This document shows positions 7,882-18,000 of a DNA stretch of 64,000 nucleotides, one piece after another. Origin of the DNA: JBCBKL01 sp963922565 (lineage in GTDB: Bacteria; Pseudomonadota; Alphaproteobacteria; Rhodobacterales; Rhodobacteraceae). How positions within the stretch are numbered: the first letter of the stretch is position 1; each line of letters starts with the position of its first letter. Position numbers and translations under genes: made by a program. The notes below the pieces were generated by a model, which saw nothing but the letters and a program-made list of their open reading frames with translations, did not search any database and had not been told where the DNA came from. The stretch spans positions 1-64,000 of the forward strand of contig CAWUIQ010000014.1 of the NCBI GenBank assembly GCA_963922565.1, given 5' to 3'.

Positions 7882-8685
7882 ATGCACGAGAAAGAGCGCC
7901 ACGGGGTTATTCTGTCCGCCGTCCAAGACCGGCCGGTCGTGACAGTCGCCGATCTCTGCAATCTGACGAGCGCATCAGAGGCAACCATCCGCCGCGACAT
8001 CGCCACGCTCCATATGCAAAACAAGCTGCGGCGCGTGCGCGGCGGTGCCGAGGCGATTTCGCCACCACAATTTGTCGGTCTCGCCGGGCGGCCATTCGCC
8101 GTCAATGAAACGATGCGTATCGCGGAAAAGCAGGCCATCGCCCGCGCCGCGGTTGATCTGTGCAAGGACGGCGACTCGATCATCATCAATGGCGGCACAA
8201 CCACCTTTCAGATGGTACACCCGCTGGCCTCTCGACGCTGCCAGATTTTCACCAACTCGTTCCCGATCGCCGAGCATCTGCTGCGCCATTCGAAGAACAC
8301 GATCACACTGTCTGGCGGCACGATATATCGCGAACAGAACATCATCCTGTCGCCCTTCGACAATGATGTGACCCGCAATTTCTATGCCAAGCGGATGTTC
8401 ATGGGCGCGCAGGGACTAGGCCCAATCGGGCTGATGGAGGCCGATCCGTTGCTGATACAGGCCGAACAAAAGCTGATCGGCCAGGCGGATGAACTTGTGG
8501 TGCTGGTCGACAGTTCGAAGTTCGAGCAGCGCTCGAGCCTTGTTCTCTGCCCGCTGTCCCGCATCACCACCGTCATCACGGATGAAGGAATTTCGGACAA
8601 GGCGGCGGCCCTGCTCGACGCTGCGGACGTGAACCTGATCGTGGCCCAGTCGGGCGCAGGTCAGGAAGCCGAAGCGGCCTCTTGA
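7882..8685 (+). CDS. rhaR: DeoR-family rhamnose regulator
   Basis: A DeoR/GlpR-type transcription factor of 267 residues. Residues 5-58 form the HTH (RHGVILSAVQDRPVVTVADLCNLTSASEATIRRDIATLH, then RRVRGGAEA), and residues 80-250 the DeoRC sugar-phosphate sensor domain (IARAAVDLCKDGDSIIINGGTTT, LVVLVDSSKF). Members usually repress catabolic operons until a phosphorylated sugar binds. ATG at 7882 was chosen because GGGAGG lies 7 bases upstream and the family N-terminus starts there. It heads rhaRSTPQUK, and its likely operator is the symmetric array directly upstream, so it probably regulates itself and rhaDA. In Rhizobium leguminosarum the gene in this position is rhaR. Confidence 0.9.
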   Translation: MHEKERHGVILSAVQDRPVVTVADLCNLTSASEATIRRDIATLHMQNKLRRVRGGAEAISPPQFVGLAGRPFAVNETMRIAEKQAIARAAVDLCKDGDSIIINGGTTTFQMVHPLASRRCQIFTNSFPIAEHLLRHSKNTITLSGGTIYREQNIILSPFDNDVTRNFYAKRMFMGAQGLGPIGLMEADPLLIQAEQKLIGQADELVVLVDSSKFEQRSSLVLCPLSRITTVITDEGISDKAAALLDAADVNLIVAQSGAGQEAEAAS

Positions 8686-8720
8686 GGCGCAGCACAGAAT
8701 TCAACTTAGGGAGGAAACCA

Positions 8721-9722
8721 ATGAAACGTAGGAATTTTACCTCGCTGGTGGCCGGGCTCAGCCTTGCTGCGGGCATGATGGGCACCAGTGCGCTGGCGCA
8801 AGACGACATGCGCATCGCGCTCGTGGTCAAGGCTCTGGGGATTGGTTTTTTCGAGGCGGCCGCAGAAGGCGCCGAGGAGGCCGCCGCCGAGCTGGGCGGT
8901 GTCGAAGTGATCTATACCGGCCCTACGGACACGACCGCCGAAGGACAGATCGAGGTGATCAATTCGCTCATCGCCCAGGGCGTCGATGCCATCGCTATCT
9001 CTGCCAATGATCCGGATGCGGTGGCCCCCGCGCTGAAGCGCGCGATGCAGCGCGGCATCACCGTCATCTCATGGGATTCGGGCGTGGCCGAAGAAGGCCG
9101 CCAGATGCACCTGAACCCATCGTCAAACGCATTGATCGGCAACATGATCATCAAGCTCGCGGCAGATCATCTGCCGGATGGGGGGCAGGTTGCTGTCCTG
9201 TCGGCCTCTGCCACCGCGACGAACCAGAACACCTGGATCGCAGAGATGAACAAGGTGCTCGGCAATTACTCAGGGATAGAGGTGGTGGCCACCGTCTACG
9301 GCGATGACCTGGCCGACAAATCCTACCGCGAGGCGCAAGGCCTGATGCAATCCTATCCCGACCTCGATGCGATCATCGCGCCGACCTCGGTTGGGATCGT
9401 GGCCGCAGCACAGGCCGTGGCCGATGCGGGCAAGATCGGAGAGATCAATGTGACCGGCCTTGGTCTGCCGTCCGAGATGGCCGGAGCCATTGAATCCGGC
9501 GCATCGAAATCCTTCGCGATCTGGAACCCGATCGACCTGGGTTATTCCGCCACGATGATTGCGCATGCCTTGGCATCGGGCGCGGCAACAGCAGAGCCCG
9601 GCGGCGAAATCCCGATGGGACGCATGGGATCGATCACGCTGGACGAAACGAACTCCGCCGCGATGGCTGATCCGTTCGTCTACGACGCTTCGAACATCAA
9701 CCAGTTCAAGTCGATCTTCTAA
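8721..9722 (+). CDS. rhaS: rhamnose ABC transporter substrate-binding protein
   Basis: Periplasmic binding protein of the CUT2 class (RbsB-like, Peripla_BP_4), 333 residues. A signal peptide (MKRRNFTSLVAGLSLAAGMMGTSALA, cut before QDD) is followed by two Rossmann-like lobes: RIALVVKALGIGFFEAAAEGAEEAA, VEVIYTGPTDTTAEGQIEVINSLIAQGVDAIAISANDPDA and ISWDSGV. It should capture L-rhamnose for the RhaTPQ importer. ATG at 8721 follows AGGGAGGA; the upstream in-frame extension overlaps rhaR and lacks a signal peptide. It lies 35 bases after rhaR. A strong terminator-like hairpin separates it from rhaT, which should make RhaS the most abundant product. Confidence 0.93.
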   Translation: MKRRNFTSLVAGLSLAAGMMGTSALAQDDMRIALVVKALGIGFFEAAAEGAEEAAAELGGVEVIYTGPTDTTAEGQIEVINSLIAQGVDAIAISANDPDAVAPALKRAMQRGITVISWDSGVAEEGRQMHLNPSSNALIGNMIIKLAADHLPDGGQVAVLSASATATNQNTWIAEMNKVLGNYSGIEVVATVYGDDLADKSYREAQGLMQSYPDLDAIIAPTSVGIVAAAQAVADAGKIGEINVTGLGLPSEMAGAIESGASKSFAIWNPIDLGYSATMIAHALASGAATAEPGGEIPMGRMGSITLDETNSAAMADPFVYDASNINQFKSIF

Positions 9723-9735
9723 TCGGTTCTCCCCT

Positions 9736-9776
9736 GCCCCGGCGTCTTGGTCTTGTCCGACGCCGGGGCGTTTTTT
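9736..9776 (+). terminator. intra-operon terminator/attenuator after rhaS
   Basis: GCCCCGGCGTC (9736-9746) pairs perfectly with GACGCCGGGGC (9759-9769), then G and six T (9771-9776). It lies between rhaS and rhaT, so read-through must supply the downstream genes. Confidence 0.85.
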
Positions 9777-9786
9777 CGGTATTGTC

Positions 9787-11319
9787 ATGCTGATGAAGTC
9801 AGAAACCGTGCCGTCCGTTGGGGTTGATACCCCGGTTCTTGCGCTTGAGGGCGTCACCAAGACATTCCCGGGCGTCAAAGCACTGTCGGACGTGTCACTT
9901 CGGCTTCATCCCGGGCAGGTGACCGCCCTCGTGGGCGAAAACGGCGCCGGAAAATCCACGGTCGTAAAAATTCTGACAGGTATCTATCAGCCCGACGGCG
10001 GCGAGATCTTGGTCGACGGGTCAGCCGTTCAGTTTCCGACCGCGCAGGCCGCGGGGGATGCAGGCGTGACCGCGATCCATCAGGAAACCGTCCTTTTTGA
10101 CGAACTTTCCATCGCCGAGAATATCTTCCTCGGCCACGCGCCGCGCGGACGGTTCGGCCTGATCGACACGCGGGCAATGATGCGGCAGGCGACGGAAATC
10201 CTCCGCAGCATCGGGGCCGAAATCGACCCGGGCCACAAGCTCAAAGATCTTGGCATTGCAAACAAGCACCTGGTCGCCATCGCACGCGCACTGTCGATCG
10301 ATGCACGTGTCGTCATTATGGATGAACCGACCGCCGCGCTGAGCCACAAGGAGATCGAAGAGCTTTACCAGCTTGTCGAAGAACTGAAATCACAGAGCAA
10401 GGCGATCCTCTTCATCAGCCACAAGTTCGACGAGATTTTCCGCATCGCCGACCGCTACACGGTTTTTCGCGATGGCGAATTGGTAGGCGAAGGTCTGATG
10501 GCCGATGTCAGCGAGGCCGAGTTGGTCAAGATGATGGTCGGCCGGGACGTGAGCCAGATATTCCCCGACCGTAAGAGCAACCCCGGAGACACCGTGCTGT
10601 CGGTTCAGGGTTTCGAACACCCGACCGAGTTTGCCGATATCGGCTTCACCCTTCGGCGCGGCGAAATCCTTGGCTTTTACGGGCTCGTGGGCGCCGGGCG
10701 TTCGGAATTCATGCAGGCGCTTTTTGGGATCACGCGTGCCTCTGCCGGATCGCTTGAGATCGAGGGCGCGCCCGTCACGATCCGCTCCCCTGCGGATGCG
10801 GTGGCCAATGGGATGGTTTACGTGCCAGAGGATCGCGGCAAACAGGGGGCCATCACCGCGCTGCCGATCTTTCAGAATGTCACCCTGCCATCGTTGGGTC
10901 GAACCTCGAAAAACGGATTGCTGCGGCTGGCCGAGGAATTCAAGCTCGCGCGCGAATACACCGAACGGCTCGACCTGCGTGCGGCGTCGCTCGATACCGA
11001 TGTGGGCAACCTTTCGGGCGGGAACCAACAGAAGGTAGTGATCGCCAAATGGCTGGCCACCCAACCCAAGGTGATCATCCTAGATGAACCGACAAAGGGC
11101 ATCGACATCGGGTCAAAGGCGGCCGTTCATGAGTTCATGGCCGACCTGGCGGCTGACGGTCTCGCGGTGATCATGGTCAGTTCGGAAATCCCGGAGGTGC
11201 TGGGGATGTCCGACCGCGTGATTGTCATGCGGGAAGGCCGGATCGCTGCGGAGTTGGACGGCGAAGGCCTGACACCCGAGACGCTTGTGCGGCACGCCGC
11301 CGGGATTGAGGAGGGCTGA
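9787..11319 (+). CDS. rhaT: rhamnose ABC transporter ATP-binding protein (double NBD)
   Basis: Fused two-domain ATPase of the CUT2/RbsA type, 510 residues. NBD1 (residues about 18-255) has Walker A GENGAGKST, a Walker B VVIMDEPTAALS and a weak signature (LGIANKHLVAIARAL instead of LSGGQ). NBD2 (about 270-505) has a degenerate Walker A (GLVGAGRSE) but an intact signature NLSGGNQQKVVIAKWL and IILDEPTKGIDIG. Such asymmetry is normal for this class. It energises the RhaPQ permease. The start is ATG 9787, or the ATG two codons later; neither has a clear Shine-Dalgarno, and both lie just behind the terminator hairpin, suggesting low translation. It is 3 bases from rhaP. Confidence 0.92.
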   Translation: MLMKSETVPSVGVDTPVLALEGVTKTFPGVKALSDVSLRLHPGQVTALVGENGAGKSTVVKILTGIYQPDGGEILVDGSAVQFPTAQAAGDAGVTAIHQETVLFDELSIAENIFLGHAPRGRFGLIDTRAMMRQATEILRSIGAEIDPGHKLKDLGIANKHLVAIARALSIDARVVIMDEPTAALSHKEIEELYQLVEELKSQSKAILFISHKFDEIFRIADRYTVFRDGELVGEGLMADVSEAELVKMMVGRDVSQIFPDRKSNPGDTVLSVQGFEHPTEFADIGFTLRRGEILGFYGLVGAGRSEFMQALFGITRASAGSLEIEGAPVTIRSPADAVANGMVYVPEDRGKQGAITALPIFQNVTLPSLGRTSKNGLLRLAEEFKLAREYTERLDLRAASLDTDVGNLSGGNQQKVVIAKWLATQPKVIILDEPTKGIDIGSKAAVHEFMADLAADGLAVIMVSSEIPEVLGMSDRVIVMREGRIAAELDGEGLTPETLVRHAAGIEEG

Positions 11320-11322
11320 GCC

Positions 11323-12306
11323 ATGCTGAAGTCCCGGATCCTCTCACGCGAAATGCTGCTGTTCGGGGCCATCGTCCTGCTCCTCGGGCTGATCTCGACG
11401 CGGTTTCCCGCTTTCGTCGCACCGCAGAACCTTGCGGATGTGTTCAACGACACGGCACCGCTGATCCTGCTGGCCATCGGTCAGATGATGGTCATCCTGA
11501 CCCGCTGCATCGATCTGAGCGTCGCCGCCAACCTCGCGCTCACCGGCATGGTCGTCGCCATGATCAACGCAGCCGCCCCGGGCGTTCCGGTCATCGTCAT
11601 CGTGGCCATTGCCGTTGGCTTTGGCACGGTTCTGGGCATGATCAACGGCCTTCTGGTGTGGAAGCTCGAAATCCCGCCCATCGTCGTGACGCTGGGAACG
11701 ATGACAATCTTTCGCGGTGTCATCTTCCTGATTTCAGATGGCAAATGGGTGAACAGTCACGAGATCAGCGGCCCGTTCAAGGCATTCACGCGGGCCGAAT
11801 TCATCGGCCTGCCGGTGATGAGCTGGATCGCCATCTTCGCCGTCATCGTCTTCACCATTGTCATGGCGCGCACGACGCTGGGCCGCGCCATCTATGCGGC
11901 GGGCGGCAACCCTCGCGCGGCGACATATGCCGGCATCAATGTGGGCCGCACCCAGTTCTGGGCATTCGCAATATCAGGCGCGCTTGCGGGGCTTACGGGC
12001 TATCTTTGGGTGTCGCGGTTTGCCGTAGCCTATGTCGATCTCGCGGGTGGCTTCGAGCTTGACGTGGTTGCCGCCTGCGTCATCGGCGGGGTCGCCATCA
12101 TGGGCGGGGTGGGCAGCGTGATCGGCGCCATGCTGGGCGCGCTTTTTCTTGGTGTGATCAAAAACGCCCTGCCCGTCGTCGATATCTCTCCCTTCTGGCA
12201 GCTCGCCATATCCGGCGGGGCCATCATCATTGCCGTAGCCCTGAACGCCCAGGCCAACCGCGAGAAGGGCCGCATCATCCTCAAACGCGCGGAGCATGCC
12301 ACATGA
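11323..12306 (+). CDS. rhaP: rhamnose ABC transporter permease
   Basis: CUT2 inner-membrane permease (BPD_transp_2, RbsC-like), 327 residues with about nine hydrophobic segments. Recognisable elements are LLAIGQMMVILTRCIDLSVAANLALTGM (the conserved GxDLSVG-like stretch), PPIVVTLGTMTIFRG and the C-terminal AACVIGGVAIMGGVGSVIGAMLGALFLG. It forms one half of the membrane channel with RhaQ. The start is ATG with GGAGGG upstream. The stop overlaps the rhaQ start by 4 bases (ATGA), so translation is coupled. Confidence 0.92.
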   Translation: MLKSRILSREMLLFGAIVLLLGLISTRFPAFVAPQNLADVFNDTAPLILLAIGQMMVILTRCIDLSVAANLALTGMVVAMINAAAPGVPVIVIVAIAVGFGTVLGMINGLLVWKLEIPPIVVTLGTMTIFRGVIFLISDGKWVNSHEISGPFKAFTRAEFIGLPVMSWIAIFAVIVFTIVMARTTLGRAIYAAGGNPRAATYAGINVGRTQFWAFAISGALAGLTGYLWVSRFAVAYVDLAGGFELDVVAACVIGGVAIMGGVGSVIGAMLGALFLGVIKNALPVVDISPFWQLAISGGAIIIAVALNAQANREKGRIILKRAEHAT

Positions 12307-13289
12307 CCGATGGCGCACGCTTCATTCCCGACCGGCTGCAATCCCCGCTAGAGCGGCGGCTGAAAAGCTGGGAAAGCCTGCTCATCCTGGTCGCAGTGGC
12401 GATTTTCATCGCCAACAGTTTCGCCTCGCCATACTTCCTGAATGCTTGGAACCTCTCGGACGCCACATTCAACTTCACCGAAAAGGCCATGATTGCCTTC
12501 GCCATGGCGCTGCTAATCATCTCGGGCGAAATCGACCTGAGCGTGGCCTCGATCATTGCGCTCGCATCCACGGCCATGGGGGCCGCGGTGCAGTTTGGCG
12601 TCGGCACCCCAGGGCTCGTCTTGATCGGCCTGTCGGTCGGTCTGATCTGCGGGGCCTTCAACGGGTTTCTGGTGACCCGTATGGGGCTGCCATCGATCGT
12701 TGTGACCATCGGCACGATGAGCCTCTTTCGCGGCATCAGCTATATCGTTCTCGGCGATCAGGCCTATCGCGGATACCCCGCTGACTTCGCCTTTTTCGGA
12801 CAAGGCTATGTGTTTTGGGTGATCTCGTTCGAGTTGGTGCTTTTTGCGATACTCGCTATGATATACGCGGTACTCCTGCACAAAACGAACTTTGGGCGCG
12901 CCGTCTATGCCATCGGCAACAACCCGGTCGGAGCAAAGTTTTCAGGGATCCGGGTTGAGCGGGTGAAGTTCATCCTGTTCCTGCTCACCGGGCTGATGTC
13001 CGGTGTTGCCGCGATTTGCCTGACCTCGCGGCTTGGCTCCACCCGGCCCTCCATCGCCTTCGGATGGGAGCTTGAGGTGGTCACGATGGTCGTTCTGGGC
13101 GGGGTAAGCATTCTTGGCGGTTCTGGATCAATCCCGGGTGTGGTCATCGCCGCCTTCGTCATGGGTTTGGTGACGTTTGGCCTTGGCCTGCTGAACGTGC
13201 CGGGTATCGTGATGTCGATTGTCATCGGGGCCCTGCTGATTTCCGTCATCGCATTGCCGCGGCTTTGGGAAAAGTGGAGACGCGGATAA
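12303..13289 (+). CDS. rhaQ: rhamnose ABC transporter permease
   Basis: Second CUT2 permease, 328 residues, paralogous to RhaP. It has the same landmarks: MALLIISGEIDLSVASIIALASTAMG, LPSIVVTIGTMSLFRGISYIVLGD and VVTMVVLGGVSILGGSGSIPGVVIAAFVMG. It should form the heterodimeric channel with RhaP. It begins with the ATGA overlap on rhaP, and its TAA stop shares one base with the rhaU start ATG at 13289, continuing the coupled operon. Confidence 0.92.
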   Translation: MTDGARFIPDRLQSPLERRLKSWESLLILVAVAIFIANSFASPYFLNAWNLSDATFNFTEKAMIAFAMALLIISGEIDLSVASIIALASTAMGAAVQFGVGTPGLVLIGLSVGLICGAFNGFLVTRMGLPSIVVTIGTMSLFRGISYIVLGDQAYRGYPADFAFFGQGYVFWVISFELVLFAILAMIYAVLLHKTNFGRAVYAIGNNPVGAKFSGIRVERVKFILFLLTGLMSGVAAICLTSRLGSTRPSIAFGWELEVVTMVVLGGVSILGGSGSIPGVVIAAFVMGLVTFGLGLLNVPGIVMSIVIGALLISVIALPRLWEKWRRG

Positions 13290-13603
13290 TGGAGAAATAC
13301 GCTTTCAAGATGCGCCTCAACCCCGAATGCAAGGACGAGTATCAAAGGCGCCACGACGAGATATGGCCCGAGCTTGTCACGCTTCTGAAAGAGGCGGGCG
13401 TCAGCGACTATTCGATCCATTTGGACGAGGAAACCAACATCCTTTTTGGCGTTCTCTGGCGCAAAGCCGATCACGGAATGGACGCCCTGCAGGATCATCC
13501 GGTGATGCAGAAATGGTGGGCCCATATGGCGGACATCATGGAGACGAGGCCCGACAACGAACCGATCGCCCTGCCGCTTACAACTGTCTTTCACATGCCA
13601 TGA
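13289..13603 (+). CDS. rhaU: L-rhamnose mutarotase
   Basis: L-rhamnose mutarotase (EC 5.1.3.32; RhaM in E. coli, RhaU in rhizobia), 104 residues, the normal size. It interconverts the alpha and beta anomers so the isomerase gets its substrate. Motifs: KYAFKMRLNPECKDEYQRRHDEIWPEL (His in the RRHDEIWPEL segment is conserved), YSIHLDEETNILFG, and a Trp pair (KWWAHMADIM). ATG at 13289 was chosen because the conserved N-terminus starts there; eight in-frame codons upstream lie within rhaQ. The stop overlaps the rhaK start (ATGA at 13600). Confidence 0.93.
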   Translation: MEKYAFKMRLNPECKDEYQRRHDEIWPELVTLLKEAGVSDYSIHLDEETNILFGVLWRKADHGMDALQDHPVMQKWWAHMADIMETRPDNEPIALPLTTVFHMP

Positions 13604-14985
13604 GCGGCGGAAACATTGCCGTCATCGATATCGGCAAAACCAACGCAAAGCTTGCCCTTGTCGACGCGGCATCGCTTGATGAGATTGCCGTCGTCACGCG
13701 TCCCAACCGGGTCCTGCCCGGCCCGCCTTGGCCGCATTTCGATGTGGATGGGCATTGGAAATTCTTGCTCGACGCGCTGTCGCGCTTTCACAGAGATCGC
13801 GGGATCAGCGCGATTTCGGTCACCACCCACGGGGCATGCGCCGCATTGCTTGGCGAGGATGGAAAGCTCGCCGCACCAATCCTCGATTACGAGCACGAGG
13901 GGCCGGATGAGGTCGCGGATGCCTACAATGCCATCCGTGCGCCTTTTTACGAAACCGGATCGCCGCGTCTAAGCGGGGGGCTGAACATAGGTGCGCAGCT
14001 CTATTGGCAGTTCCAGAAAGACCCCGACCTCAAACGCCGCGTCCGCCATCTTGTCACCTACCCGCAATACTGGGGCTTTCGACTGACCGGTGTGGCGGCC
14101 ACGGATGTCACTTCGCTGGGTTGCCACACCGACCTTTGGAACCCCCACACCAAAGAGCCATCGTCCTTGGTTGAGAAGCTGGGGCTGGCAGACATCTTGG
14201 CTCCAACACGCAGACCGGACGAGATACTGGGACCGCTCCTTCCCGAGATTGCAGCCGCGACCGGGCTTGACCAGGAGACGCCGGTCTATTGCGGCATCCA
14301 CGATTCCAATGCGTCCCTCCTGCCCCATCTGGTGACGCAAAAGGCGCCCTTCAGCGTGGTCTCGACCGGCACCTGGGTCATTACGATGGCAATTGGTGGG
14401 CGGCGCGTGAGGCTCGACCCCGCTCAGGACACGCTGGTGAACGTGAATGCACTTGGCGAACCGGTGCCGTCGGCGCGCTTTATGGGCGGCCGGGAATACG
14501 ATCTTTTGACCCAGGGCCAAGACAATCCTCCATCCGAGGACGAGATTGCCGAGGTCCTTGGCACCGGAACGATGCTCTTGCCCTCTGTCGTCGCGGATAG
14601 CGGTCCGTTCCAGGGGCAAGCGGCCTGCTGGGTCGGCCAGAAGCCAAGCCTTGGAACAGGACAACGAAGCGCGGCGATCGACTTTTATCTTGCCCTGACG
14701 ACCGCTCATTGCCTGAACCTGATCGGGGCCGAGGGTCCAATCCATGTCGAGGGGCCATTCGCAAAGAACAGAAGCTACATCCAGATGCTGGGGGCGGCGA
14801 CCGCACGGCCCATCATAGCGATGACCAGCGCCACGGGTACGAGCCAGGGGGCGGCCATACTTGGACGCGGAAAAACGGCGATGGCAAGGAACACCGCCGT
14901 TCAAGACACTACCGGTTCATTGCCGGCATTGTCCGAGTATGCAGCATCTTGGCAGACCCATCTTGCCGCGCATCTTAGACGTTAG
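13600..14985 (+). CDS. rhaK: FGGY-family rhamnulokinase
   Basis: FGGY carbohydrate kinase, 461 residues, predicted L-rhamnulokinase (L-rhamnulose to L-rhamnulose-1-phosphate). The N-terminal ATPase lobe starts AVIDIGKTNAKLALVD, and the second lobe begins near VYCGIHDSNASLLPHL, whose Asp is in the catalytic-base position. VVSTGTWVITMAIGG and HVEGPFAKNRSYIQMLGA are the FGGY C-domain motifs. It is last in rhaRSTPQUK and coupled to rhaU by an ATGA overlap. In R. leguminosarum the corresponding kinase is also needed for transport by the ABC importer (established there, untested here). Substrate assignment rests on context. Confidence 0.9.
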   Translation: MSGGNIAVIDIGKTNAKLALVDAASLDEIAVVTRPNRVLPGPPWPHFDVDGHWKFLLDALSRFHRDRGISAISVTTHGACAALLGEDGKLAAPILDYEHEGPDEVADAYNAIRAPFYETGSPRLSGGLNIGAQLYWQFQKDPDLKRRVRHLVTYPQYWGFRLTGVAATDVTSLGCHTDLWNPHTKEPSSLVEKLGLADILAPTRRPDEILGPLLPEIAAATGLDQETPVYCGIHDSNASLLPHLVTQKAPFSVVSTGTWVITMAIGGRRVRLDPAQDTLVNVNALGEPVPSARFMGGREYDLLTQGQDNPPSEDEIAEVLGTGTMLLPSVVADSGPFQGQAACWVGQKPSLGTGQRSAAIDFYLALTTAHCLNLIGAEGPIHVEGPFAKNRSYIQMLGAATARPIIAMTSATGTSQGAAILGRGKTAMARNTAVQDTTGSLPALSEYAASWQTHLAAHLRR

Positions 14986-15042
14986 GCTAAGTTCGTAGAG
15001 GCTGCATGAGAGAGCGAGAATAGACAGCCGTCATACAGACGC

Positions 15043-15068
15043 AAAAAGGGCCCGCAAACGGGCCCTTT
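15043..15068. terminator. terminator between rhaK and the giant nuclease gene
   Basis: AAAGGGCCCG (15045-15054) and CGGGCCCTTT (15059-15068) form a 10-bp stem with a CAAA loop. On the minus strand it is followed by five T, so it mainly terminates the nuclease gene; it may also stop rhaK transcripts. Confidence 0.8.
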
Positions 15069-15088
15069 GTCTCCAAGCAATGCTTGGC

Positions 15089-18000
15089 TCAGACTAGCAG
15101 ATCGTCCGCCGGGTTCGTATCCAGCCCGATGATCAGCGGGTCGTGGTCGGATGCTGCAAACAGGCTTGGATCCGTCTGGGTCCCAGAGTTCTGAAAGCCG
15201 TTATAGCCCAGCAGGTCGGGTTCATCCGCGTTGATGTGCCATTCGGTCAGACCAGTGATCGACGCCGCGATCCCTTCGGACGCGATCGCGTGATCGAGCG
15301 CGCCGCGCTGTCCGTCAAAGACGAAGCTGTAGGCGTCATCGGTTCCCACGAACTGTTCAAGCAGATCGACAGTATCGGCGGGATCCGTGAGAACCTGAAC
15401 CGGGTCCTCTTTGCTGTAGGCGTTGAGATCCCCGAGAATGATGTAGTCGGAGACACCGCCACCATTGTAATCCGTCTCGACCCAGGTCTTGAGCTCGCCC
15501 GCCGCATCGGCGCGAACCTGGTTCCAGAAGCCCTGCCCGTCGCCCTGATCAAAGTTCGGGTCGGCCAGAAGCGCATCCAGCAACGTCTGCGGCGCACCGT
15601 TTGAGGACGCGGCATCGAACGTATCCTGCAGATCGCTATCGCCCTTCGACTTGAAGTGGTTCGAGACAACCGTGAATTCGACACCTGTTTCGTTGTCTTC
15701 GAACGTCGCTGCGACGGCGGGACGGTTCCGCTGAAAGTCACCGACCTGATCACCCGGATCGGGCACAAAGGCGTTGAGCGCGGACGCTACCTGAAACGTG
15801 GTCTCGGCCGACGCCTCTTCAAAGACGAGGAACTCGGTATTTTTCAGCGTCACTTTCGTCGTGTCGTAGATGATGCCGGTGGTGATCGCATCCGTTCCGA
15901 TAAAGCCGTCCGCCTCGCCCACGGTCGGGTTGGCGAAGGCAAAGACCTGACCATCAGTCGCAGCGGCGTTCAAAGCATCTACGAAGGTATCGATGGCCGA
16001 TCCGTCCTCGAAGCCGCCATTCTCGATCTCCTGCAGACCAAAGACATCCGCACCACTGGCCAGCGCAGCCTGGACCAGCTTTGACGTTTGAAGGTCAAGC
16101 TCGGTCTGGTTGTCGGCACCGCGCGGGCTAAGACCGTTAGGCCCGGAACCGCCCTGTCCCGGGAAGGTGGTGAAGTAGTTCAAGACGTTGAACGACGCGA
16201 TCTGGATATCACCGCCAACGTCGGGTGGCGTGTCTTCGCGGGCACCGGCATTCGTCGCCTCGTCCACGTTCAATACGCCGTCGACCAGCATCTTGTATTC
16301 GCCGAAGCTGAACGACATCACCCCGGTCGTCTCACCCACGATCTCGGCCCCAAGGCGCAGCGTCGGCCCCTCGATGCTGAACGTGTCACCACTGTCGAGG
16401 AAACCGTTTCCGTTGTCGCCCTGATTGGCCGGAACGTATTCGAAGCCTTCGGGGTTTTGCGACGACACCCCGTCATCGATGGCCAGCCGGTTGTTGAGGT
16501 TCTGCTGCGCCAGCGCAGCAACTGCATCCGCCTCTGTCTGCGCATCGAACAGCTGCGTCGGCTGCACCTGGTTGCCTGCGCTGACCGAGATCTCGCCAAA
16601 GCGGTCGAGGTTAAAGTTCTCGATCACGGTGATGGCATCATCCGTCCCACTCGTGAGGCTGAAATACATCCCTTCGACCGCTTCGAAATCCTGCACCACG
16701 TCAGGCGAGAGTGCGATTTCCGCGACGTCGATCAGGCCGAACCCATCGGTTCCGGTCTGTGTGATCGAGGTGACTGTATCGATCTGTGTGGCGCCAAAGA
16801 ACTCATCGACCGTTCCGTCGACCTGCACCACGTCACCTTGCACGAAAGTGGGCGGGGAGTTGGTGAAGACAAAGATGCCTTCGGACGTGCCCGCATTGCC
16901 GTCGCTGTCGCTTGCTTCTTCCTGGAGGTAAAAGCCGTTGGCCACGACATAGGTGACGACGCCCTCGACCCGCACCTGTTGGCCAACCAGCGCGGATTCG
17001 TCACCCTCACCCTGAATTTCCGAGATCAGGACCGGATCGGGATCGCCACCACCTGTCGTGCCGCCGCCCGCTGTGGGCGAATAGCCACTCGGGTCACCGA
17101 AGGCGGTGATCTGAAACTCACCCGTCCCATCAGGGTTCCTTGCCGCACCAGGGGCAAGGAAACTGCCATCGGGTCCGATCACGACGTCGGAATAGACGAG
17201 CGGGTTGTCGTCATCGATGATCGCCACGCTGTCTATGACCGACCCGAACGGCATGAAATCGATCACGCCGTCATCGTCCGCGTCCAGATCGTCAAACTGG
17301 CTGGCCCCCGTGAAGCCATCGACCAGCAGGAATGTCGATGAGGTGTTGGTGAAGGTATTGTTCGAGATGGCGAGGTCGGGCGTCACGCCAAATGTGGCTT
17401 GCGCCTGATCGCTGGCCGCAAGCGCAAAGCCGTTTTCCCCGATACTGAGGCCGTTGAAATCGATGATCGACCGGATCTCGCCGTCGCCATCGACCTGCAG
17501 AAGCGCGACCCCGTCCAGCGACTGACCCACCGTGCCGAAGAGCTCGGCGAATTCCCAGTCAGTGCCGGTTGTCGACACTGCGATTTCGTTCAGGACCAGC
17601 GTGTTGGTTTCCGCCGCTGTCGGCGAATAGCTGGACGCGTCGCTGAAACTGGTGATTTCAAAGGGACCCGTGCCCTCTGGGTTCCGTACCGCACCGGGGG
17701 CGAGGAAGCTGCCATCGGGGCCCACGATGTTGTCGGAATAGGTGATGGGGCTGTCATCATCGATGACGGAAACGCTGTCGACGATCTGACCGAATGGCGT
17801 GACATCCAGCGTTCCGTCGTCATCCGTGTCGAGATCGTCAAACTGCGCTGCCCCGGTAAAGTCACTGACCAGCAGGTAGGTCGATGAGGTGTTGGTGAAG
17901 GTGTTGTTGGCAAAGCTGAGATCACCGGTGATCCCGAACGTCTCTTCGGCTTGCGCGCTGGTGGCGAGCGAAAAGCCGTTATCGCCCAGGGCCAACCCGT

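Noticed and set aside
16088..17341. A 417-codon open frame antisense to the nuclease gene
   Set aside because: It is opposite the clearly coding nuclease and follows its repeat structure; a shadow frame.
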